A stretch of DNA of 64,000 bases from Aeromonas aquatica (GTDB lineage: Bacteria > Pseudomonadota > Gammaproteobacteria > Enterobacterales > Aeromonadaceae): NCBI RefSeq assembly GCF_000764655.1, contig NZ_JRGL01000118.1, positions 1-64,000 on the forward strand, in the 5' to 3' direction. The notes under the pieces are model-generated. The model ran no database searches. It was not told the origin of the DNA and was given only the letters and a program-made list of their open reading frames with translations. Of this stretch, positions 7,875 through 17,193 are shown piece after piece. Both the position numbers and the translations under genes were made by a program. The stretch's first letter is position 1, and every line of letters begins with the position of its first letter.

Positions 7875-10001
7875 TTACTTGAGGCTGGGGGCCAGATCGC
7901 CGTCGTCATCAGACTCGGGCTGAGCCGCCCCCTTGCCCGCCGGCATCGGCTGATAAGGGGTCTCGTTGGCGGTCGGCTGCGGGTTTTGCAGCGCCTTGAG
8001 CGCCGTCTTCAGGGAGAAGGCGGCGAGCACCACCACCACCAGCATGAAGAACATCGTCAACCCCGCATCCAGCCGGTTGTTGAACACCAGCTGAGCCAGC
8101 TGGGATTCGGTGTACTGGGCCGGGATGCTGCCGCTGTCGATCATGGCCTGGAACTTGTTGGCGATGGCCAGGAAGCCGAGCTTGGGATTGTCGCTGAAGG
8201 TCTTCTCCCAACCGGCGGTCAGGGTACAGATCAGCAGCCAGCTGGTGGGCAACAGCGCCACCCAGGCATAGGCCTGACGCTTCATCTTGAACAGCACCAC
8301 GGCGCACAGCATCAGCGCCATGCCCGCCAGCATCTGGTTGGCAATACCAAACAGCGGCCACAGGGTATTGATGCCACCGAGGGGATCCACCACCCCCTGA
8401 TGCAGGAAGTAACCCCAGGCCAGCACGCACAGGGCAGTGGCCAGCAGGTTGGCCGGCAGGGAGTCGGTGCGCTTGAGGGAGGGCGAGATGACCCCCATCA
8501 GATCCTGCAGCATGAAGCGGGCGGCACGGGTGCCGGCATCCACAGCGGTGAGGATGAACAACGCCTCGAACAGGATGGCGAAGTGATACCAGAAGGCGAC
8601 GTTCATCAGGCCACCGAGGGCGCCGTGCAGTATGTAGGCCATGCCGACCGCCAGGGTCGGGGCGCCGCCGGCGCGGGAGATGATGCTCTGCTCACCCACT
8701 TCGCTCGCGATACGGGTCAGGGTCTCCGGGGTGATCTGGAAGCCCCAGCTGCTCACCACGGCGGCGGCGGAGACCACCACGTCGGCGGTGCCCGCCGGTG
8801 CCAGCACCGCCATGGGGCTGTTCATGGCGAAGTAGACGCCCGGATCGATGACGCAGGCCGCCACCAGCGCCATGATGGCGACGAAGGATTCCATCAGCAT
8901 GCCACCGTAGCCGATGAAGCAGGCCTGGTTCTCGTTGGCCAGCATCTTGGGGGTGGTACCGGAGGCGATCAGCGCGTGGAAGCCGGAGACGGCACCACAG
9001 GCGATGGTGATGAACAGGAAGGGGAACAGATCCCCGGCCCAGACCGGGCCCGTGCCATCGATGAACTGGGTCAGCGCCGGCATCTGCAGGGTCGGCTGGG
9101 TCACCAGTATGCCGATGGCCAGACCCACTATGGTGCCGATCTTGAGGAAGGTGGAGAGGTAATCCCGCGGGGCCAGCAGCAGCCAGACCGGCAGCACCGA
9201 GGCGACGAAGCCGTAGCCCACCAGCATCCAGGTCAGCTGCACGCCGTCGAAGTCAAAATAGGGCGCCCAGGTCTCGCTCTCGGCCACCCAGCCACCGGAG
9301 ACGATGGCGAAGATGAGGCACACCAGGCCGATGATCGACACCTCACCGATGCGCCCTGGCCTCAGGTAGCGGGTGTAGATCCCCATGAAGATGGCGAGCG
9401 GTATGGTGAAGGCCACGGTGTAGGTGCCCCAGGGGCTGTGAGCCAGCGCCTTGACCACTATCATCGCCAGCACCGCCAGGATGATCACCATGATCATGAA
9501 GGTGGCGATGAGGGCGATGACGCCGGCCGTCGGCCCCATCTCCGCCTTGACCAGCTCACCGAGGGAGCGACCATCGCGACGAGTGGAGACGAACAGCACC
9601 ATGAAGTCCTGTACTGCCCCCGCCAGCACCACCCCGGCCAGCAGCCAGAGCATGCCGGGCAGATAGCCCATCTGGGCCGCGAGCACGGGGCCGACCAGGG
9701 GGCCGGCACCGGCGATGGCGGCAAAGTGGTGGCCGAACAGCACCTTCTTGTCGGTCGGCACATAGTCCAGACCATCGTTGTGGCGCACCGCCGGCGTCAT
9801 GCGAGTGCCGTCCACCGCCAACACGTGCTTGGCGATAAACAGGCCGTAGTAGCGATAGGCGATCAGATAGACGCACACCGCCGCGACCACTATCCAGAGT
9901 GCGTTGATCTGTTCGCCCCGATTGAGGGCGATATAGCCGAGGGAGCTGGCACCGACCAGCGCCATCAGCATCCATCCCAGGTGTTTCCCTAACTTGTCCA
10001 T
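7875..10001 (-). CDS. btsT: BtsT-type pyruvate/H+ symporter (CstA family)
   Basis: The 708-residue membrane protein aligns well with E. coli BtsT (716) along its length: NDGLDYVPTDKKVLFGHHFAAIAGAGPLVGP near the N-terminus, the FITIACGAVSGFHALIASGTTPK region, and GTRAARFMLQDLMG. CstA/BtsT proteins import pyruvate (and peptides for CstA) under carbon limitation. The ATG at 10001 follows GAAGGGAG; an upstream in-frame start would add 46 polar residues. In E. coli BtsT is controlled by the BtsS/BtsR sensor pair, which is not present in this window. First gene of btsT-yjiX-yjiA-(small gene). Confidence 0.93.
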   Translation of the reverse strand: MDKLGKHLGWMLMALVGASSLGYIALNRGEQINALWIVVAAVCVYLIAYRYYGLFIAKHVLAVDGTRMTPAVRHNDGLDYVPTDKKVLFGHHFAAIAGAGPLVGPVLAAQMGYLPGMLWLLAGVVLAGAVQDFMVLFVSTRRDGRSLGELVKAEMGPTAGVIALIATFMIMVIILAVLAMIVVKALAHSPWGTYTVAFTIPLAIFMGIYTRYLRPGRIGEVSIIGLVCLIFAIVSGGWVAESETWAPYFDFDGVQLTWMLVGYGFVASVLPVWLLLAPRDYLSTFLKIGTIVGLAIGILVTQPTLQMPALTQFIDGTGPVWAGDLFPFLFITIACGAVSGFHALIASGTTPKMLANENQACFIGYGGMLMESFVAIMALVAACVIDPGVYFAMNSPMAVLAPAGTADVVVSAAAVVSSWGFQITPETLTRIASEVGEQSIISRAGGAPTLAVGMAYILHGALGGLMNVAFWYHFAILFEALFILTAVDAGTRAARFMLQDLMGVISPSLKRTDSLPANLLATALCVLAWGYFLHQGVVDPLGGINTLWPLFGIANQMLAGMALMLCAVVLFKMKRQAYAWVALLPTSWLLICTLTAGWEKTFSDNPKLGFLAIANKFQAMIDSGSIPAQYTESQLAQLVFNNRLDAGLTMFFMLVVVVLAAFSLKTALKALQNPQPTANETPYQPMPAGKGAAQPESDDDGDLAPSLK

Positions 10002-10259
10002 AAGTCTCCCTTCATCGTTTTTACATATACGTCCAGGTACGGTTACATCTCTATAGCAATCCCCCGAACGCCACAATCGGGGACCGTCACAAGTCGGCGA
10101 GCAGCCCCGAGAATTTATCAAAATTGCCGACCGGATCACGGCCGCTTGAGGAGGCGTGACATATATGAGACTGAATTAATTGGAAAAAATGGCGGGAAGA
10201 GCCACAAAAAAGCCCCTCGAAGGGGCCTTTCATACCAAGGATTGGACGCTTCGTTTTGC
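10002..10259. other. Spacer with btsT promoter region and menA terminator
   Basis: These 258 bases hold no gene. They contain the menA terminator at 10205-10228 and a CCCCGA/TCGGGG hairpin at about 10064-10082 in the btsT leader or promoter region. No confident BtsR or CRP site is visible. Confidence 0.6.
10205..10228 (-). terminator. Rho-independent terminator of menA
   Basis: On the minus strand a GGCCCCT/AGGGGCT-type stem with loop TCG is followed by six T, about 30 bases past the menA stop. Confidence 0.85.
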
Positions 10260-11165
10260 CTAGGAAAGCGCCAACCCGATGGCGAGCAGCAGGCTGAACA
10301 GGAAGGCGCTGATGGCGGTCTTCTTGAGGGCCCCGGTCAGCACCTCGCCATCGAAACTTTCCCGCAGGGTGCGGGCGGCATCGGCGAGGGGCTTCATGGC
10401 AGGCAGGAAGATCCAGGGCCAGAGGCTGGCGGGCTGGATCAGCAGGAAGGCGACGGTGGCGAGCAGCGCCGCCCCCAGCAGCAGCCAGTGGTAGGCGATG
10501 GCGCGGTTGCGACCGAGCCGCACCGCCAGGGTGATCTTGCCGCTGGCGGTATCTGTCTCGATGTCGCGCACGTTGTTGATGTTGAGCACCGCCGTCGCCA
10601 GCAGGCCGCAGGCGCCGGCCGGCAGCAGCAGATCCCACTGCAGGCTGTGGGTGAACAGGTAATAAGAGCCGAGCACCCCCAGCAGGCCGAAGAACAGGAA
10701 CACCGAGATATCGCCGAAGCCGCGATAGCCATAAGGAGTCTTGCCCACCGTGTAGGTGATGGCCGCAACGATGGCCGCACCGCCCAGCAGGACGAAGGTC
10801 AGGATCTGCTGCCAGGCCTCACCGAAGGCGCAGATCAGCAGGGCGAGCCCGCTCACCACCGCGGCCAGTGCGGTCAGCCCCATGGCCACACACATCTGCT
10901 GGCGGGTGATGAGACCTGAGACCACGGCGCGCTGGGGGCCGATCCGCTCGCCGTTATCGGCGCCGGACACCGCATCGCCGTAGTCATTGGCCAGGTTGGA
11001 GAGGATCTGCAGCAAGATGGCAGTCAGCAAGGAGAGGCCCATGATGGCACCGTCGAAGGCACCCCGGCTGGCAGCCAGTCCGGCGCCCAACAAAATAGAA
11101 GAACAGGCAAGGGGCAGTGTTCGCAAACGCGCCGCCAGCAACCACACAGAGAAGGTATTTGTCAT
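10260..11165 (-). CDS. menA: 1,4-dihydroxy-2-naphthoate polyprenyltransferase
   Basis: The 301-residue UbiA-superfamily membrane enzyme attaches the polyprenyl chain to 1,4-dihydroxy-2-naphthoate to form demethylmenaquinone. The first Asp-rich motif is visible in NLANDYGDAVSGADN, the second in NINNVRDIETD, and the GFGDISVFLFFGLLGVLG stretch matches MenA. I chose the ATG at 11165 (MTNTFS); the frame could extend to a TTG at 11183. It is divergent from menF, so the prenylation step is linked to the full head-group pathway, unlike E. coli where menA is elsewhere. Confidence 0.93.
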   Translation of the reverse strand: MTNTFSVWLLAARLRTLPLACSSILLGAGLAASRGAFDGAIMGLSLLTAILLQILSNLANDYGDAVSGADNGERIGPQRAVVSGLITRQQMCVAMGLTALAAVVSGLALLICAFGEAWQQILTFVLLGGAAIVAAITYTVGKTPYGYRGFGDISVFLFFGLLGVLGSYYLFTHSLQWDLLLPAGACGLLATAVLNINNVRDIETDTASGKITLAVRLGRNRAIAYHWLLLGAALLATVAFLLIQPASLWPWIFLPAMKPLADAARTLRESFDGEVLTGALKKTAISAFLFSLLLAIGLALS

Positions 11166-11375
11166 ATTGTGTTGGCCAAACAATCAGATATTGATCGTGT
11201 TAAGGGTTATCGAACCGGATTTAGGTATACTTGGCTCCGTGGGGGCTCAGGCTCCCTCGGGCAATTTACATGGACGAATGGGCAGATAATATATAGGAAA
11301 TCATCGCCCTTTGGCATCAACCTGCGCCATCCTCCCCCAGAGCGATTGCGACTATCCGGCTCAGACAAGACATCC

Positions 11376-12716
11376 ATGTTGGCTCAGACCCATATCAAGC
11401 AACAACTGGACGCCCTGCGTCACAACAATGTCAGTGGCTTCGTGCGGTTGCGCGTGGCGGCCCCGGTGCACTCCTTTCTGGGCTGGCTGACGGCGCAGAG
11501 CCTCTATCCCCGCATCTATTGGCAGGCACGCGGCCCCAAGAGTCCCGAATATGTCGCCCTCGGCCGCATCCATGAACTGAACCAGCCGCAGGATGTTCGC
11601 CGGGTCTGTGACAACACGGCCGCCAGCAGCGAAGACAGCCCCCGTTACTACGGCGGGCTGGCATTCGATCCGACCCAGCCCGGCTGGCCGGATTTTGGCC
11701 CCTGCCGCTTCGTGCTGCCGCGCATCGAGCTGGTGCGCCGGGGCGAGTGTGTCAGCCTCTGCCTGAACCTCTGGTTGCCCAAGCGGGAACGGGTGGCCGA
11801 CTTCGAGGCCGAGATGCAGGCCGCCCTGACCGCGCTGGATAGGTTGCAACCGGAAGCGCCCCTGCCGCCCCTGCACAAGCACGATTGGCAGCGAGAAGAT
11901 TGTCCCTCCCGTGCCCAGTGGCAGCAACTGGTGACCCGGGTCACGGCCCCCGAATTCCAGGCTCACACCCCCAAGGTGGTGCTGTCCCGGGAGAGCCGGC
12001 TCACCCATGGCGGCAGCACAGGCGAGGAGGCCGTTCCCTCCCCCTGGTCCCTGCTGGCCCAGTGGGCGCAACACGCTCAGGAGTGCTTCCACTTCGGTTT
12101 CCAATTCTCCCCCGAGCAGAGCTTCATCGCCTGCTCCCCCGAGCGACTCTATCGTCGGGAGGGGCGCCACCTGTTTACCGAGGCGCTGGCGGGCACCATT
12201 CGCCGCTCCGGTGACGAGGCGACCGATGCGGCCCTGGCCGCCGAACTGCTGGCCGACAACAAGAACCGGCTGGAGAACCGCCTGGTCCACGCCGACATCC
12301 TCAGTCGGTTGGCGCCGCTCACCACCAGCACCAGCCTGACCGAGCCGCGCATCCTCAAACTGCGGCTGCTGCAACACCTCAAGTGCGACATCGAGGCCGA
12401 GCTCGAACCCGGGGTGGGCGACTGGCAACTGCTGGATGCCCTGCATCCCACCCCGGCGGTGGGCGGCGCCCCGCGCGAGGCGGCGCTGGCCTTCATCCGC
12501 GCGTACGAGCCCCATGATCGCGGCTGGTACGCCGGCGCCTGTGGCATGCTAAGTCGGGAGACTTCGGAGTTTTCCGTCGCCATCCGCAGCGCCCTCGTCA
12601 GTGAGCAGGCCATCCACCTGTTCGCCGGGGCCGGCATAGTGGCGGGATCCGAGCCCGCCGCCGAGTGGGCCGAACTCGACAACAAGATAGCCAATGTGCT
12701 CTCCCTGCTGGGATAG
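11376..12716 (+). CDS. menF: Isochorismate synthase MenF
   Basis: The 446-residue chorismate-utilising enzyme converts chorismate to isochorismate, the first step to menaquinone. Signatures include FIACSPERLYRREG, EALAGTIRRSG, and the C-terminal HLFAGAGIVAGSEPAAEWAELDNK. The ATG at 11376 is chosen because the frame upstream (from 11169) reads through the menA-menF spacer and has no similarity to the family; the following MLAQTHIKQQL is a normal MenF start. Nearest -10-like element is TATACT at 11226. It heads the menFDHBCE operon, with 33 bases to menD. Confidence 0.93.
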   Translation: MLAQTHIKQQLDALRHNNVSGFVRLRVAAPVHSFLGWLTAQSLYPRIYWQARGPKSPEYVALGRIHELNQPQDVRRVCDNTAASSEDSPRYYGGLAFDPTQPGWPDFGPCRFVLPRIELVRRGECVSLCLNLWLPKRERVADFEAEMQAALTALDRLQPEAPLPPLHKHDWQREDCPSRAQWQQLVTRVTAPEFQAHTPKVVLSRESRLTHGGSTGEEAVPSPWSLLAQWAQHAQECFHFGFQFSPEQSFIACSPERLYRREGRHLFTEALAGTIRRSGDEATDAALAAELLADNKNRLENRLVHADILSRLAPLTTSTSLTEPRILKLRLLQHLKCDIEAELEPGVGDWQLLDALHPTPAVGGAPREAALAFIRAYEPHDRGWYAGACGMLSRETSEFSVAIRSALVSEQAIHLFAGAGIVAGSEPAAEWAELDNKIANVLSLLG

Positions 12717-12749
12717 CGTTTTCCATTGTTTCCTCACTGCGAGAGCCCT

Positions 12750-14483
12750 ATGCCCGCCAGTCCAGTGTCTGTGCATCAAGCGTTTGCCAGTCAACATGCC
12801 ACCTTCAACCACGTCTGGTCCTCCCTCCTGCTGGAGGAGCTCTATCGCCTCGGCGTGCGGGACATAGCGCTGGCCTCCGGCTCCCGCTCGGCGCCGCTCA
12901 CCATGGCCGCCGCCGCTCACCCCGGTTTTCGCCGCCACCTGCACTTTGACGAGCGGGGCCTCGGCTTCATGGCACTGGGCCTCGCCAAGGGCAGCGGCCG
13001 ACCGGTGGCGGTGATCATGACCTCGGGCACCGCGGTGGCGAACCTCTGGCCCGCGGTGGCCGAGGCGCAGCTGACCGGGGTACCGCTCATCATCCTCTCC
13101 GCCGACCGGCCCCCCGAGCTCATCGACAACGGCGCCAATCAGGCCATCGACCAGCAGGGGATCTTCGGGCGCTACCCCGTCTATCAGCAGAACCTGCCGA
13201 GCCCGACTCCGACCATACCGGCCGCCTTCGTGCTGAGCTCGGTGGATCAAGCCCTGGCCCAGCAGGCGCACACCCCCGGGCCAGTGCACTTCAACTGCAT
13301 GTACCCCGAGCCGCTCTATCCCGGCGACCACTATCTGGACTTTGCCGACTACCTGGCGCCGCTGGGCGACTGGCTGCGCTCGGACGCGCCCTGGAGCCCC
13401 TGGCTCGCGATCGAACCAGGCTGCCCCGTTCAACCCGACTGGGCCGAGCTGCAGGGCAAGCGCGGCGTCATCATCGCGGGGCGCATTCAGGATCCCCTAC
13501 AAGGGCAGGCGGTGGCCGAACTGGCGGAGCGCCTCGGCTGGCCGCTGCTGGCGGATCTGCAGAGCCAGATCCGCTTCGACAGCCGCAACCTCATCCACGT
13601 GGATCTCGCGCTGCAAGACGACTGCTTCGTCGCCGAGCTGGCCCGCGCCGAGGTGCTGCTGCAGTTCGGCGCCCGCCTCATCTCCAAGCGGCTCGGCCAG
13701 TTCATCAAGCAACACCCCTGGCAGGACTACTGGCTGGTGGACTCGCAACCGGCCAGGCTGGATCCGGACTACCGGCTGCGCCGCCGCCTGCTGTGCGAAC
13801 CCGCCGCCTTCGCCGCCAGCCATCCGCTCGCCACTCAACAGCCGCCCTGGCATCGGCTGGGGGAGCGCCAGCAACGGGCGACCCGCCAGATCCGCGCCGC
13901 CTGCGATCGCTTCTCCGAGCTCGGGGTCTGCCACCGCCTGAACGCGCTGATCGAAGGCCAGCTGTTCGTCGGCAACAGCATGCCGGCCCGGCTGATGGAC
14001 ATGCTCGGCGAACCCGGCAAGGGGCCGAGCCGGGTGATGACCAACCGCGGCGCCTCCGGCATCGACGGCCTGATCGCCACGGCCTATGGCTTCGCCCAGA
14101 GCCGCGATGAGCCAACCACCTTGCTGCTCGGGGATCTCAGCGCCCTCCATGACCTCAACAGCCTGGCCCTGCTCGGCAAGACGAGCCGTCCGCTGGTGGT
14201 GATCCTGCTCAACAACGATGGCGGCAGCATCTTCCGCATGCTGCCGGTGCCCACCGGCGATCGGCTGCTGGAGACCTACTACTGTCTGCCCCACGGCCTG
14301 CACTTCGAGCACGCCGCCGCCATGTTCGGCCTCCAGTATCGGGCACCGACTACCCTGGCCGAGTTTGAACTGGCCTACGCCGCCGCCCTGGAAAAGGGCG
14401 TAACCCTGATTGAAATCAAGGTACCGAGCCAGGAAGTGGCCGAGGATCTGAAGGCATTGGGAAGCGCGATCCGTGGCAGCTAG
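12750..14483 (+). CDS. menD: SEPHCHC synthase MenD (thiamine-diphosphate enzyme)
   Basis: The 577-residue enzyme condenses isochorismate with 2-oxoglutarate to SEPHCHC. The thiamine-diphosphate motif runs from [12 protein letters not shown] to [10 protein letters not shown]; the N-terminal substrate domain starts with [14 protein letters not shown], as in E. coli MenD. The ATG at 12750 is preferred to one 8 codons earlier. The final about 25 codons are present again in the 90 bases before menH, with mainly synonymous differences. The in-gene tail now ends in GGC AGC TAG. Confidence 0.93.
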   Translation: MPASPVSVHQAFASQHATFNHVWSSLLLEELYRLGVRDIALASGSRSAPLTMAAAAHPGFRRHLHFDERGLGFMALGLAKGSGRPVAVIMTSGTAVANLWPAVAEAQLTGVPLIILSADRPPELIDNGANQAIDQQGIFGRYPVYQQNLPSPTPTIPAAFVLSSVDQALAQQAHTPGPVHFNCMYPEPLYPGDHYLDFADYLAPLGDWLRSDAPWSPWLAIEPGCPVQPDWAELQGKRGVIIAGRIQDPLQGQAVAELAERLGWPLLADLQSQIRFDSRNLIHVDLALQDDCFVAELARAEVLLQFGARLISKRLGQFIKQHPWQDYWLVDSQPARLDPDYRLRRRLLCEPAAFAASHPLATQQPPWHRLGERQQRATRQIRAACDRFSELGVCHRLNALIEGQLFVGNSMPARLMDMLGEPGKGPSRVMTNRGASGIDGLIATAYGFAQSRDEPTTLLLGDLSALHDLNSLALLGKTSRPLVVILLNNDGGSIFRMLPVPTGDRLLETYYCLPHGLHFEHAAAMFGLQYRAPTTLAEFELAYAAALEKGVTLIEIKVPSQEVAEDLKALGSAIRGS

Positions 14484-14504
14484 AGCACAGGCAAGCATCA
14501 TCCA

Positions 14505-14583
14505 GATTGAAATCAAGGTTCCACATCACAGCGAACTGGCCGAGGATCTAAAGGCTCTGGGAGCGGCGATCCGTGGCCATTGA
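14505..14583 (+). pseudogene. Extra copy of the menD 3' end overlapping menH
   Basis: The segment encodes [19 protein letters not shown], then AAIRGH and stop, against [18 protein letters not shown], then SAIRGS in menD. Differences include GTA/GTT, CCG/CCA, CTG/CTA, GCA/GCT and TTG/CTG, all synonymous, plus one added codon. Its TGA (14581-14583) overlaps the menH start by 11 bases, the sort of overlap menD itself would be expected to have in an intact operon. It therefore looks like the original menD tail, displaced from the gene body. Confidence 0.85.
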
Positions 14584-15337
14584 AGCCAGAGAACAAGTGC
14601 CGCTGGTGCTGCTGCACGGCCTGCTCGGCGACGGTCACGACTGGCAGCAGGTTATCGATGCCCTGCCGGGGTGCGAATGCCATGCGCTGGATCTGCCGGG
14701 CCACGGCCACAACCAGCCTCTGCGGGTGAGCGGCTTCGAAGAGGCACATCAGTGGCTCTTCGGCGAGCTCAGAGCCCGTGGCATCGTGCGCTATCGGCTG
14801 GCGGGTTATTCCCTCGGCGGGCGGTTGGCGCTCTATCACGCGAGCCAGTCCCCCGCAGGGCTGCAGGCCCTGTTGCTGGAGAATTGCCATCCTGGCCTGG
14901 CCGCCGCCGAGCGCCCAGCCCGCATCGCCCACGACCAGGGTTGGGCCAGCCGCTTCGAGTGCGAACCGCTGGCCGAGGTATTGGCAGACTGGTACCGGCA
15001 GCCGGTGTTCGCGGATCTCGACGCCGCCGAGCGGGCCCGCCAACTAGCCAGGCGCCTCGGCAACGATGGCCAGGCCGTCGCCGCCATGCTGCGCGCCACC
15101 TCGCTCGGCAAGCAGCCGGATCTCGCCCCCTGGCTTCGGAATACCCGGTTGCCGGTGAGCTGGATCTCAGGCACAACAGATCAGAAATTCCATGCGCTGG
15201 CTTGCCAGTTGGTCGAGCAGGGCTGCAATATCAATCACTTGACGCTGGATGGCGGCCATAATCTGCACGCCAGCCAGCCAGAACGCTTCGCCGCCTGCCT
15301 GCGGGAGTGGCTGGCAAGCGACGCCGATCCGGCCTGA
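14573..15337 (+). CDS. menH: SHCHC synthase MenH (alpha/beta hydrolase)
   Basis: The 254-residue alpha/beta-hydrolase-fold protein removes pyruvate from SEPHCHC to give SHCHC. Visible are the oxyanion region LLHGLLGDGHDW, the nucleophile elbow GYSLGG (Ser87), and the catalytic His in LDGGHNLHASQPE. The start is GTG at 14573, inside the remnant menD tail. No later start leaves the LLHG region intact. Fourth position in menFDHBCE; 66 bases separate it from menB. Confidence 0.92.
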   Translation: MAIEAREQVPLVLLHGLLGDGHDWQQVIDALPGCECHALDLPGHGHNQPLRVSGFEEAHQWLFGELRARGIVRYRLAGYSLGGRLALYHASQSPAGLQALLLENCHPGLAAAERPARIAHDQGWASRFECEPLAEVLADWYRQPVFADLDAAERARQLARRLGNDGQAVAAMLRATSLGKQPDLAPWLRNTRLPVSWISGTTDQKFHALACQLVEQGCNINHLTLDGGHNLHASQPERFAACLREWLASDADPA

Positions 15338-15403
15338 CCTCAGCCGGACATCTTTGCCCCGGCCTGCGCGAGCGGGCTTATCACCCATAACAAGAGAGTG
15401 AAC

Positions 15404-16264
15404 ATGATTGAAGCAATGACAGAAGCGGAACTCTACGCACCCGTGACGTGGCAGGATTGCTCCGCCGGTTACGAGGACATCCTCTATCACAAGTCCCAAG
15501 ATGGCATTGCCAAGATCACCATCAACCGTCCCCAGGTGCGCAACGCCTTCCGCCCCCGCACCGTCAAAGAGATGCTGCAAGCCCTGGCCGATGCCCGCTA
15601 CGACGATCATATCGGCACCATCATCCTCACCGGCTTCGGCGAGAAGGCGTTCTGCGCCGGTGGCGATCAGAAGATCCGGGGCGACTACGGTGGATACCAG
15701 GATGACGAAGGCACCCACCACCTCAACGTGCTCGACTTCCAGCGCGACATCCGCACCTGCCCCAAACCCGTGGTGGCCATGGTGGCCGGTTACGCAGTCG
15801 GCGGCGGCCACGTGCTGCACATGATGTGCGATCTGACCATAGCGGCGGACAACGCCCAGTTCGGTCAGACCGGCCCCAAGGTCGGCTCCTTCGACGGCGG
15901 CTGGGGTGCCTCCTACATGGCCCGCATCGTCGGCCAGAAGAAGGCCCGCGAGATCTGGTTCCTGTGCCGCATGTACGATGCCAAACAGGCCCTCGACATG
16001 GGACTGGTCAACACAGTGGTGCCGCTGGCCGAGCTGGAGCGCGAAACCGTGCGCTGGTGCCGCGAGATGCTGCAGAACAGCCCGATGGCGCTGCGCTGCC
16101 TGAAGGCGGCGCTCAACGCCGACTGCGACGGCCAGGCCGGCTTGCAGGAGTTGGCGGGCAATGCCACCATGCTGTTCTACATGACCGAGGAGGGTCAGGA
16201 AGGGCGCAATGCGTTCAACGAGAAACGCCGTCCCGACTTCTCCAAATACAAGCGGAATCCCTGA
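15404..16264 (+). CDS. menB: 1,4-dihydroxy-2-naphthoyl-CoA synthase MenB
   Basis: The 286-residue crotonase-fold enzyme (E. coli 285) cyclises O-succinylbenzoyl-CoA. Oxyanion-hole segments are [16 protein letters not shown] and [15 protein letters not shown]; the conserved [19 protein letters not shown] stretch is diagnostic. ATG 15404 follows AGAGAG at good spacing; a GTG two codons earlier is less likely. Its stop overlaps the menC ATG by one base. Confidence 0.96.
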   Translation: MIEAMTEAELYAPVTWQDCSAGYEDILYHKSQDGIAKITINRPQVRNAFRPRTVKEMLQALADARYDDHIGTIILTGFGEKAFCAGGDQKIRGDYGGYQDDEGTHHLNVLDFQRDIRTCPKPVVAMVAGYAVGGGHVLHMMCDLTIAADNAQFGQTGPKVGSFDGGWGASYMARIVGQKKAREIWFLCRMYDAKQALDMGLVNTVVPLAELERETVRWCREMLQNSPMALRCLKAALNADCDGQAGLQELAGNATMLFYMTEEGQEGRNAFNEKRRPDFSKYKRNP

Positions 16265-17193
16265 TGACACTCGCCCTCTATCGCTATCATCTGCCCTTTA
16301 CCCAGCCCCTGACCTTTCACGGCAAGGTGGAGGTGGCGCGAGAGGGCCTGTTGGTGCGCATCGGCGATGGCTGGGGGGAGATAGCCCCCCTGCCCGGCTT
16401 CTCCAGGGAGACGCTGGCCGAGGCGCAGACCGAAACCCTCGCCTGCCTGGCGCAACTGGCGCGGGGGCAAACCATAGCCCCCACGCTACCCTCGGTGCAA
16501 TTTGGCCTCGACTGTGCCCGCCGTCACTGGCCCGCACAGACGGCCTCCCTGCCCGAGCCCTATCCCCTCATTCAGGGCTCCCCCCAGGAGCTGCTCAAGC
16601 ACTGGAAGGAGTGGCTGCACCAGACTCCCAACAAGGCCAAGCTGAAGGTGGCCCGCTACCCCATGCGGGACGAGCTGGCGCTGATCCGCCTGCTGCTCGA
16701 TCGGCGCCCGACCCTCAAGCTGGTGCTGGATGCCAACCAGGGCTGGACCCGCGAGGAGGCCTGGGCCTTCTGCGGTCACCTGGATCCGAACCGGATCGAA
16801 TACCTGGAAGACCTGTGCGCCAGCTTCGACGACATCGCCTTCGTGGCGGCCCGCACCGGCATGCCGGTGGCGCTGGATGAACTGCTGACCCGGGGCGAAC
16901 CCTGGCAGCCCATCCCCCAGCTCAAAGCGCTGGTGCTCAAGCCCATGCTGCTCGGCGCCCTCGCCAACAGCGAGGCGCTGGTGGCCCGCGCCCGCGAGCT
17001 GCGGCTGAAGGTGATCGTCTCCTCCTGCTTCGAGTCCGGTGTCGGCCTCGGCCAACTCGCCCGCCTCGCCGGGGAGTGGGCACCGGATCAGGCCCCCGGC
17101 CTGGATACTCGCCGCTGGATGACCGGCGATCTGCTGGATAAACAGGGCCAACCCGACCTGAGTCTGCTCGAGCCCCTGTTCCACCGTGATTGA
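16264..17193 (+). CDS. menC: O-succinylbenzoate synthase MenC
   Basis: The 309-residue enolase-superfamily enzyme dehydrates SHCHC to O-succinylbenzoate. Catalytic lysine in KAKLKVAR, metal ligands in LVLDANQGW, EYLEDLC and ALDELL, and the second lysine in ALVLKPMLLG are all in order. It overlaps menB by one base and menE by eight, so the three are translationally coupled. Confidence 0.93.
   Translation: MTLALYRYHLPFTQPLTFHGKVEVAREGLLVRIGDGWGEIAPLPGFSRETLAEAQTETLACLAQLARGQTIAPTLPSVQFGLDCARRHWPAQTASLPEPYPLIQGSPQELLKHWKEWLHQTPNKAKLKVARYPMRDELALIRLLLDRRPTLKLVLDANQGWTREEAWAFCGHLDPNRIEYLEDLCASFDDIAFVAARTGMPVALDELLTRGEPWQPIPQLKALVLKPMLLGALANSEALVARARELRLKVIVSSCFESGVGLGQLARLAGEWAPDQAPGLDTRRWMTGDLLDKQGQPDLSLLEPLFHRD

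Noticed and set aside
7986-9992. Long plus-strand open frame (about 668 codons) opposite btsT
   Set aside because: It is antisense to a clear BtsT, rich in His/Gln/Gly as expected from reverse reading of high-GC code, and has no family match. Similar long antisense frames opposite sgrR, metY and the FapA-like gene were rejected for the same reason.
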